Source: Stenotrophomonas sp. ATCM1_4
GTDB taxonomy: Bacteria > Pseudomonadota > Gammaproteobacteria > Xanthomonadales > Xanthomonadaceae
NCBI RefSeq assembly: GCF_004348115.1
Contig: NZ_QPFB01000001.1
Location: forward strand, 1,780,497-1,844,496
Reading direction: 5' to 3'
Length of the DNA stretch: 64,000 nucleotides
Shown here: positions 57,865-64,000 of the stretch, in pieces
Layout of the letters: the number at the start of each line of letters is the position of its first letter
How positions within the stretch are numbered: the stretch's first letter is position 1
Translations under genes and position numbers: made by a program
The notes under the pieces: model-generated
Databases searched by the model: none
What the model saw: only the letters and a program-made list of their open reading frames with translations
Told to the model about the DNA's origin: nothing

Positions 57865-58644
57865 TCACGGGCCGCTGAAGGTGTCCCAGGCCATGCGCGT
57901 GATCAGCACCACCACCAGCACCAGGAAAAGTTTACGGATCAACGGGGTACCGCCGCGCAGCGCCAGCCGGGTGCCGGTCACCGCGCCCAGCACGTTGACC
58001 ACGGCCATCGGCACGGCGAACACCAGCAGCACGTTGCCACTGGGCAGGAAGAACGAGATCGCCGCCACGTTGGTGGCCAGGTTCACCACCTTGGAGGCGG
58101 CCGAGGCGCGCAGGAAATCCAGCCCGAAGAAGCGCACGAACAGGAAGATCAGGAAGCTGCCGGTGCCCGGGCCGAAGAAGCCATCGTAGAAGCCGATCAC
58201 CCCGCCCATGACCAGCGCGATCACCAGCTCCCGGCGCCCGACTTCGCGGGGCCGGTGCATCGCGCCGAAATCCTTCTTGGCCAGCGTGTAACCCAGCATC
58301 ACGATCAGCAGGGTCAGCACCAGCGGACGCACCGCATCCTTGGACAGCAGCGTCACCGCAGTCGCGCCCAGGAACGAGCAGGCGAATGCCGCCGCCGCGG
58401 CCAGCAGCACCGGCCGCCACGGGAAGCGCACCGAGCGCGCATAGCGCCAGGCCGACGCGCCGGTGCCGAACATCGAGCTGAACTTGTTGGTGCCCAGCAG
58501 GGCCGCCGGGGTGTGCTGGGGCAGGGTGGTGAACAGTCCCGGCAGCTGGATCAGCCCGCCGCCGCCGACCGCCGCATCCACCAGCCCGGCGATGAAGGCG
58601 ATCACCAGCAACCAGGGCAGCTCGGGCGGCAGCAGTTCCAGCAT
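57865..58644 (-). CDS. TSUP (TauE/SafE) family permease
   Basis: 259 residues from the ATG at 58644 ([13 protein letters not shown]). Eight or so hydrophobic helices; the family repeat is visible twice: [19 protein letters not shown] with GTNKFSS, and [17 protein letters not shown] with [10 protein letters not shown]. These permeases move sulfite, sulfoacetate or other organosulfonates, or related anions. It is divergent from the YchJ-like gene. Confidence 0.88.
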   Translation of the reverse strand: MLELLPPELPWLLVIAFIAGLVDAAVGGGGLIQLPGLFTTLPQHTPAALLGTNKFSSMFGTGASAWRYARSVRFPWRPVLLAAAAAFACSFLGATAVTLLSKDAVRPLVLTLLIVMLGYTLAKKDFGAMHRPREVGRRELVIALVMGGVIGFYDGFFGPGTGSFLIFLFVRFFGLDFLRASAASKVVNLATNVAAISFFLPSGNVLLVFAVPMAVVNVLGAVTGTRLALRGGTPLIRKLFLVLVVVLITRMAWDTFSGP

Positions 58645-58729
58645 GGGGATTCCGGCGCAGGGCGCGACAGCATACGCGCCCTTGCCGGGCCCGCTGGAGT
58701 GGCAGGTGGCATCGGTGGGAAAATGCGCC

Positions 58730-59122
58730 ATGCAGATCACACCGACCTCACCGTGCCCCTGCGGGCAGGCGTTCACCTACGCCCACTGCTGCGGCCGCTA
58801 CCACGCCGGCGAAGCCGCTCCCGATGCCGAGGCACTGATGCGTTCGCGCTACAGCGCCTACGTGCTCAAGGACGTGGACTACCTGCTGGCCAGCTGGCAC
58901 CCGGACACCCGCCCGCAAACCCTGTCGCTGGAAGACGCACCCGGCCAGCGCACCCAATGGCTCGGCCTGGGCGTGAAGCGTCACCTCGTCACTGGCGAGG
59001 CGACGGCCGAGGTCGAATTCATCGCCCGTTACCGTGTCGGTGGTGGCAGCGCGGTGAAGATGACCGAGCACAGTCGTTTCCAACGCATCGACGGCCGCTG
59101 GTACTACCTCGACGCCGTGTAA
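58730..59122 (+). CDS. ychJ: YchJ-like protein with SEC-C motif
   Basis: 130 residues from the ATG at 58730. It starts with the zinc-binding SEC-C motif CPCG...HCC ([19 protein letters not shown]), then the UPF0225 body [24 protein letters not shown] with a C-terminal [13 protein letters not shown]. Function unknown; a conserved small protein in proteobacteria. Confidence 0.9.
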   Translation: MQITPTSPCPCGQAFTYAHCCGRYHAGEAAPDAEALMRSRYSAYVLKDVDYLLASWHPDTRPQTLSLEDAPGQRTQWLGLGVKRHLVTGEATAEVEFIARYRVGGGSAVKMTEHSRFQRIDGRWYYLDAV

Positions 59123-59141
59123 CCTCAAAGCCCGCTTCTCA

Positions 59142-59188
59142 ACCCCTCCCTTTGGCAAAGCCAATGAGGAGGGCCGGGGAGGAGTCGC
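59142..59188. repeat. REP-like palindrome, type A
   Basis: In reverse complement it contains CTCCTCCCCGGCCCTCC and TTGGCTTTGCCAAAGGGAGG, the same plan as 22062-22108 with two changes in the outer arm. First of two tandem copies in the 286-base gap before the MltB-fusion gene. Confidence 0.7.
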
Positions 59189-59224
59189 TTTCAGCAGGAA
59201 GGCTCCAGCGCCCCGCGCTCTTAA

Positions 59225-59270
59225 GTCCCCTCCCATTGGCAACGCCAAGGGGAGGCCGGGGAGGGGGCGC
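59225..59270. repeat. REP-like palindrome, type A
   Basis: In reverse complement it begins GCGCCCCCTCCCCGG and contains CCCTTGGCGTTGCCAATGGG. Second copy in the same gap and the same orientation as the first. Confidence 0.7.
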
Positions 59271-59408
59271 TTCCAGCGCTGACCACCCAACGCAGCACAC
59301 GACGACGGCGCAACAGGAGCCGCGCGGCTCCAGTCACCCCAACTCCTGGACAGCCAGCCCCTTCCATCGCTCCGCGTATCATCAAGCCCCACGCAAGGAG
59401 CCCGGCCG

Positions 59409-61568
59409 ATGAAAGCACCCCTGATGATGCGCGCAGCCTCGGCACTGGCCGTCCTCACCCTGGCCACGTCCGCGGCGGCGGCCACCAGCGACTTCGGCAG
59501 CTGCGGCACCGCGTTGCGGACCAGCGCCGCCGCCCAGGGCATCCGCGCCGAACGCTTCGACCAATGGTTCGCCGACGTCAGCCCCGATCTCAGCGTGCTG
59601 CCGCTGCTCGACGCCCAGCCCGAGTTCACCACGCCGATCTGGGACTACCTGGCCTCACTGGTCGACACCCAGCGCATCACCGACGGTCGCGCCCGCCTCA
59701 CCGAGCACCGCGCGCTGCTCGAGCGCATCTCGGCCCAATACGGCGTCGATCCTGCCACCGTCGTCGCGGTCTGGGGTGTGGAGAGCGACTACGGCCGCGT
59801 GTTCGGCAAGCGCCCGCTGCTGCAGTCGCTGGCCACGCTGTCCTGCAACGGTCGCCGCCAACCCTTCTTCAAGGGCGAGCTGCTGGCCCTGCTCAAGTTG
59901 CTCGACAAGGGCGACCTCAATCCGGCCGGCCTCACCGGGTCGTGGGCCGGCGCCTTCGGCCATACCCAGTTCATGCCCTCCACCTACGCCCGCATCGCGG
60001 TCGACGGGGATGGCGATGGCCGTCGCGACCTGGTCGCCAGCATCCCCGACGCACTGGCCTCCACCGCCAACTACCTCAAGCAGTCCGGCTGGCGCACCGG
60101 CCAGCCCTGGGGCGTGGAAGTACGCGTTCCGGCCGGCTTCGATGCCAGCCTGGCCGGACGCACCCAGCGCAAGCCGCTGGCGGACTGGCGCACACGCGGC
60201 ATCACCCTGGTCGATGGCAGTCCACTGCAGGTCCCGGCCATTACCGATGACGCCAACGCCGCGCTGCTGCTGCCAGCCGGCGCCAAGGGCCCAGCCTTGC
60301 TGGTGTTCCGCAACTACGACGCCATCTATTCCTACAACGCCGCCGAAAGCTATGCGCTCGCCATCGCCACCCTGGCCGACCGCCTGCATGGCGGCAGCGG
60401 CCTGCGCGCCGCCTGGCCCACCGACGACCCGGGCCTGGGCCGTGACGAGCGCCGCCAGTTGCAGACCCTGTTGCTGGCACGCGGCCATGCCATCGGTGCG
60501 GCCGACGGCATGATCGGTACCGCCAGCCGTCGCGCCATCCAGCTCGAACAGCAGCGGCTGGGCTGGAAGTCCGCCGACGGCCGTGCCGGCACCCGTATCC
60601 TGCAGGCGCTGCGCGACGCCAAACCGGCGGCGCCCACGGCGTTCCAACTGCCGGCCAACTACCCCCAACTCGTCCAATCCCCGATCGTACGGAGCAATCT
60701 CGCAATGAAGGATGTGCAGGGCCTGAGCACAGGCGATTTCAACGGCTTCACCGCCTGGAAGGTGGAAACGCCGTTCTCGACCGCCGCCATCAGCGTGTTC
60801 GGTGGCCAGCTGCTGTCCTTCGTGCCCAAGGGCGGCCAGGACGTGATGTGGCTCTCGCCCAGCGCCAAGCAGCCGCCCACGCCCATCCGCGGTGGCAGCC
60901 CGGTGTGCTGGCCGTACTTCTCGCGCCAGGGGCAGGGCAACGACGTGCCTTCGCACGGCTTCGTCCGCACCGTGGCTTGGGAACTGCGCGATGCCCGCCG
61001 CGAGGCCGATGGCAGCGTCGTGCTGACGCTGGCGCCGCCGCCGCTGGACAACCTCAACCTCAAACTGCAGATGGTGCTGCGCATCGGCCGCACGCTGGAG
61101 CAGGAGCTGACCACCGAGAACACCGGCACCCAGCCCACCAGCATCACCCAGGCGCTGCACAACTACTTCAACGTCAGCGATGCACTGAAGGTCGACGTCA
61201 CCGGCCTGGACGGCCTGACCTACCTGGACAAGCTCGACAACGGCAACGCCCACGTCCAGCAGGGCGACTGGAACCTGCGCGATCCGCGCGACCCGGGCCG
61301 CAGCGACCGCATCTACACCCAGGCCGCCGGCCACTACGTCCTGCGCGATCCTGGCTTCAAGCGCGCCATCGACATCACCACCAGTGGCAGCCGCAGCGCC
61401 GTGGTCTGGAACGCCGGCCAAGCCCAGGCCGCGAAGATGGACGACATCGGCGACGCATGGCGCAACTACGTCTGCGTGGAGGCTGGCAACGTCGGTCCGG
61501 ACGTGATCGAACTGGCCCCCGGCGGCCGCCACACCCTCAAGCAGGTCTTCGAGGTAAAGCCGCTCTAA
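59409..61568 (+). CDS. Exported lytic transglycosylase fused to hexose-6-phosphate mutarotase-like domain
   Basis: 719 residues. A signal peptide (residues 1-25, LAVLTLATSAAAA) is followed by an MltB-type lytic transglycosylase (about 30-330) with catalytic Glu125 in VWGVESDYGR and the GAFGHTQFMPSTY block, then a peptidoglycan-binding-like helical repeat (about 338-398). From Met433 to the end is a complete aldose-1-epimerase-like domain of YeaD length, with GGSPVCWPYF, PSHGFVRTVAWEL and ALHNYFNVSD. The frame is continuous. Met433 (60705) has a GGAG 10 bases upstream, so separate translation of the second half is possible. MltB acts in the periplasm, YeaD normally in the cytosol, so the fusion is odd. 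Confidence 0.85.
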   Translation: MKAPLMMRAASALAVLTLATSAAAATSDFGSCGTALRTSAAAQGIRAERFDQWFADVSPDLSVLPLLDAQPEFTTPIWDYLASLVDTQRITDGRARLTEHRALLERISAQYGVDPATVVAVWGVESDYGRVFGKRPLLQSLATLSCNGRRQPFFKGELLALLKLLDKGDLNPAGLTGSWAGAFGHTQFMPSTYARIAVDGDGDGRRDLVASIPDALASTANYLKQSGWRTGQPWGVEVRVPAGFDASLAGRTQRKPLADWRTRGITLVDGSPLQVPAITDDANAALLLPAGAKGPALLVFRNYDAIYSYNAAESYALAIATLADRLHGGSGLRAAWPTDDPGLGRDERRQLQTLLLARGHAIGAADGMIGTASRRAIQLEQQRLGWKSADGRAGTRILQALRDAKPAAPTAFQLPANYPQLVQSPIVRSNLAMKDVQGLSTGDFNGFTAWKVETPFSTAAISVFGGQLLSFVPKGGQDVMWLSPSAKQPPTPIRGGSPVCWPYFSRQGQGNDVPSHGFVRTVAWELRDARREADGSVVLTLAPPPLDNLNLKLQMVLRIGRTLEQELTTENTGTQPTSITQALHNYFNVSDALKVDVTGLDGLTYLDKLDNGNAHVQQGDWNLRDPRDPGRSDRIYTQAAGHYVLRDPGFKRAIDITTSGSRSAVVWNAGQAQAAKMDDIGDAWRNYVCVEAGNVGPDVIELAPGGRHTLKQVFEVKPL

Positions 61569-61630
61569 CGCAGGCGCTGTCTCAAGCCTTTGCTCAAGCC
61601 CCGCTTCCGCAAGCTCAAGCTTCTGCTTAA

Positions 61631-61670
61631 GCCCCTCTCCCGCAAGCGGGAGAGGGGTTGGGGAGAGGGC
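61631..61670. repeat. REP-like palindrome, type B
   Basis: GCCCCTCTCCCGC aa GCGGGAGAGGGG followed by TTGGGGAGAGGGC. A single unit between the convergent MltB-fusion and BenE genes, where it can also act as a terminator. Confidence 0.8.
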
Positions 61671-61720
61671 AGCCGCTCAGGCCCTTTCGCGCAGAGCACA
61701 AGACGCGGGCAGCATCCCCC

Positions 61721-62896
61721 TCACCGCCGCAACACCAGCAGCGTCACCACGCCCGCCACCAATCCCCAGAACGCCGATCCAATCCCGGCCATCGACAACC
61801 CGGAAGCGGTCACCAGAAACGTCACCAGCGCCGGCTCGCGTTCCACTTCCTCGCGCATCGCAACGGCCAGGCTGTTGCCGATCGTGCCCAGCAAGGCAAT
61901 GCCGGCCAGCGCCGCCACCAGTTCCTTCGGAAACGCCGCGAACACCGCCGCCACCGTCGCACCGAACAGGCCGACCACGATATAGAACGCACCGGCGCTC
62001 ACCGCCGCCGTATAGCGCCGCGCCGGGTCCTCATGCACGTCACGGCCCATGCAGATCGCGGCGGTGATCGCCGCCAGGTTCAAGGCATAGCCGCCGAACG
62101 GCGCCAGCACCATGTTGACCGCACCAATCCAGCCCACCACCGGCGACACCGGCGCGTCATAGCCGGATGCCTTCAGCACCGCCACTCCGGGCACGTTCTG
62201 TGAGGCCATGGTCACGATGAACAAGGGCAGGGCGATGCCGAACACCGCCGCCCATGACAGCGTCGGCACGGTGAACACGGGGCGCGCCAGTTGCAGCTGC
62301 ACCTGATCCACATGCATCAATCCCTTACTGGCGGCAATCGCAACACCGACCAGCAAGGTTGCGATCACCGCATAGCGTGGCAGCAGCCGTCGCCCCAGCA
62401 GGTAGGTCGCGAGCATCGCCAGCACCAACAGCGGTTGCGTTCCCACCGACACGAATACATCCAGCCCAAAGCGCAACAAGACGCCGGCCAACATGCCCGA
62501 CGCCAGCGAGACCGGAATTCGCCGCATCGCCTTTTCGAACACACCGGAGAAGCCGGCCACCGTCGCCAGCAACGCTGCCAGCACAAACGCACCAATGGCA
62601 TCGGACAAGGGCAGCGTGCTTGCGCCCACCACCAGCATCGCCGCGCCTGGCGTGGACCACGCCGTCACCACCGGCATGCGGTAGCGCAACGACAGCCCGA
62701 TGCAGGTCACGCCCATACCCAGCCCGAGCGCCCACATCCACGAGGCTATTTCGGCTTGGTCGGCTCCAACGGACTGTGCTGCCTGGAACACGATCACTGC
62801 TGAACTGGCGAAACCCACCAGAACGGTGATGAAGCCGGCAATCACTGCAGGCAGCGAAATGTCTTTGAAGAACGAACGAGCAGAAGAGTCAGTCAT
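61721..62896 (-). CDS. benE: BenE-type benzoate/proton symporter family protein
   Basis: 391 residues from the ATG at 62896 (MTDSSARSFFKD); a GTG three codons upstream is also possible. About eleven hydrophobic helices. The BenE blocks FITVLVGFASSAVIVFQAA, VVTAWSTPGAAML, and the central IVTMASQNVPGVAVLKASGY are present. Family members are named for benzoate uptake; no benzoate catabolic gene is nearby, so the substrate here is open. Confidence 0.87.
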   Translation of the reverse strand: MTDSSARSFFKDISLPAVIAGFITVLVGFASSAVIVFQAAQSVGADQAEIASWMWALGLGMGVTCIGLSLRYRMPVVTAWSTPGAAMLVVGASTLPLSDAIGAFVLAALLATVAGFSGVFEKAMRRIPVSLASGMLAGVLLRFGLDVFVSVGTQPLLVLAMLATYLLGRRLLPRYAVIATLLVGVAIAASKGLMHVDQVQLQLARPVFTVPTLSWAAVFGIALPLFIVTMASQNVPGVAVLKASGYDAPVSPVVGWIGAVNMVLAPFGGYALNLAAITAAICMGRDVHEDPARRYTAAVSAGAFYIVVGLFGATVAAVFAAFPKELVAALAGIALLGTIGNSLAVAMREEVEREPALVTFLVTASGLSMAGIGSAFWGLVAGVVTLLVLRR

Positions 62897-62948
62897 CAGT
62901 CGCACAACCCCGGATCAACCCGCATTGTGGCCGACGAAAGCCGTCAGA

Positions 62949-62989
62949 GCCCCTCTCCCGCCCTGCGGGAGAGGGGTTGGGGTGAGGGC
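62949..62989. repeat. REP-like palindrome, type B
   Basis: GCCCCTCTCCCGC cct GCGGGAGAGGGG followed by TTGGGGTGAGGGC. Nearly identical to 61631-61670; upstream of the BenE gene. Confidence 0.8.
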
Positions 62990-63173
62990 AGAACGAAATC
63001 GCAGCACCAAAGCACCCACAAGCAAGGCCGAAGCAGCGCCAGCAGCTGGGCCCGCCAGGGCGTGGCCACCCATATAGAGAAACGCTCCGTCATCCGATTT
63101 CGCTCTCAATCAGTCCAAAACCTTGCCGAATCTGGCTTCAGCAAGTAATTTGCTGCAAAGGCACACAAAGTGA

Positions 63174-63201
63174 TTGCGCTTTTCACAAAGATGTCTAGAA
63201 T
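63174..63201 (+). promoter_or_regulatory. rRNA promoter P0 (weakest, most distal)
   Basis: TTGCGC (63174-63179), a 16-base spacer and TAGAAT (63196-63201). The downstream CTCGCTTCAACG is also found after P1. Confidence 0.55.
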
Positions 63202-63264
63202 TCGCTCCCTCGCTTCAACGCGCCGGCCACTTCGGTGACCACCGCCAAGAAGCAGCGTCAACCG

Positions 63265-63307
63265 CCTCGAAATGAGGTGTTGACGGAAACGAAAAGCCTG
63301 CTAAAGT
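63265..63307 (+). promoter_or_regulatory. rRNA promoter P1
   Basis: A hairpin CCTC-GAAAT-GAGG abuts TTGACG (63280-63285), then a 16-base spacer and TAAAGT (63302-63307). The sequence around it is duplicated exactly 100 bp downstream as P2. Confidence 0.8.
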
Positions 63308-63364
63308 AGGCGGCTCGCTTCAACGAGATGCCTTCGGGCGACGGAGAAGTAGTTGAGTCAACTT

Positions 63365-63407
63365 CCTCGAAACGAGGTGTTGACGAAACGGAAAAGCCGG
63401 CTATAAT
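63365..63407 (+). promoter_or_regulatory. rRNA promoter P2
   Basis: Hairpin CCTC-GAAAC-GAGG, TTGACG (63380-63385), a 16-base spacer and a perfect TATAAT (63402-63407), with GGGCGGCTCGCT after it as a GC-rich discriminator. The strongest of the three promoters. Confidence 0.9.
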
Positions 63408-63468
63408 GGGCGGCTCGCTACGACGGAAACGTCGCAGCCTACGAAGATGGCGCTGAGGCCTGATTCGA

Positions 63469-63480
63469 AGTTCTTTGAAA
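63469..63480 (+). promoter_or_regulatory. boxA-like antitermination site
   Basis: AGTTCTTTGAAA in the 16S leader resembles the NusB/S10-binding boxA (TGCTCTTTAACA-type). Confidence 0.5.
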
Positions 63481-63638
63481 GTATGCGCAGGTATCTTGTG
63501 AGGGCGCCTGCAGGAGTGGATGACTGTCCATCTTGCAGACGTTTAATCAAGCAATGATTCAATTGTTTTAATGCAAGCGAAACGTTGCCAGTGGTTGAAT
63601 TTCTGCAGCTAAAGTTATTGTCTTCGGACATGTAGTTT

Positions 63639-64000
<362 letters not shown>

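Larger units (their letters stand above)
62897..63638. other. rRNA operon upstream region
   Basis: A 742-base gap without genes: a REP-like unit (62949-62989), a stretch to about 63170 with nothing recognisable, three tandem promoters (63174-63407) and a roughly 230-base transcribed leader before 16S with a boxA-like antitermination site. Confidence 0.75.

Overview
The window looks like a replication-origin region of a Stenotrophomonas chromosome (Xanthomonadaceae, Gammaproteobacteria). Evidence: a partial 16S rRNA gene with a Stenotrophomonas-like 5' sequence at the right end; the order gyrB-recF-dnaN-dnaA | rpmH-rnpA-yidC-mnmE; high-GC coding sequence; and an intermembrane lipid-transport (Mla) operon, recCBD and folE in a typical gamma-proteobacterial background.

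Left part (1-14.7 kb). A minus-strand replication cluster (dnaA, dnaN, recF, gyrB) diverges from the plus-strand rpmH-rnpA-yidC unit. The gaps around dnaN are unusually rich in replication and segregation signals. There are three clusters of DnaA boxes (dnaA-rpmH, dnaN-dnaA and recF-dnaN gaps). Four clear parS palindromes plus one degenerate copy lie between 2.9 and 5.2 kb, two of them inside the recF coding sequence. A 24-bp perfect inverted repeat flanks dnaN. The 1.2-kb recF-dnaN gap holds no convincing gene and is the densest DnaA-box site. Further right are yidC, a large lipoprotein fusing a NodB deacetylase, a caspase-like peptidase and TPRs, and mnmE.

Middle part (14.8-33.4 kb). Mostly stand-alone housekeeping and membrane genes: an ABC-F ATPase, a glycerophosphodiesterase, a rhomboid protease, a TerC/Alx-type protein under a yybP-ykoY manganese riboswitch, an RlmI-type rRNA methyltransferase, an M19 dipeptidase, an APC permease, a DUF488 protein, a LysE exporter, an exported nucleoside-deoxyribosyltransferase-like protein, RmuC and glutathione peroxidase. 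These are followed by the complete mlaFEDCBA operon on the minus strand, interrupted by a REP-like doublet between mlaF and mlaE.

Accessory and defence part (33.7-51.6 kb). A lower-GC PAAR-metallopeptidase gene overlaps a small exported protein gene and looks like a type VI secretion effector-immunity pair. Next is recC-recB-recD with start/stop overlaps, where recD carries the same kind of REP doublet in frame inside its coding sequence. After a DUF3828 lipoprotein and folE come three genes of a Wadjet/MksBEF-type SMC complex (JetA/MksF, JetB/MksE, JetC/MksB) with no adjacent JetD/MksG nuclease gene.

Right part (51.7-64 kb). A MAPEG protein, a TonB-dependent receptor, an SDR oxidoreductase, a CSS-EAL c-di-GMP phosphodiesterase, a TSUP permease, a YchJ-like protein, an unusual exported lytic transglycosylase fused to a hexose-6-phosphate mutarotase-like domain, a BenE-type symporter, and an rRNA operon whose upstream region has three tandem sigma-70 promoters, two of them near-identical copies exactly 100 bp apart.

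The most interesting items are the origin architecture (parS cluster, dnaN-flanking inverted repeat, DnaA-box islands), the JetD-less Wadjet/Mks locus, the PAAR-zincin effector pair, the REP doublet absorbed into recD, and two multidomain fusions (NodB-caspase-TPR and MltB-mutarotase). All calls rest on reading the sequence and knowledge of families; no searches were run.
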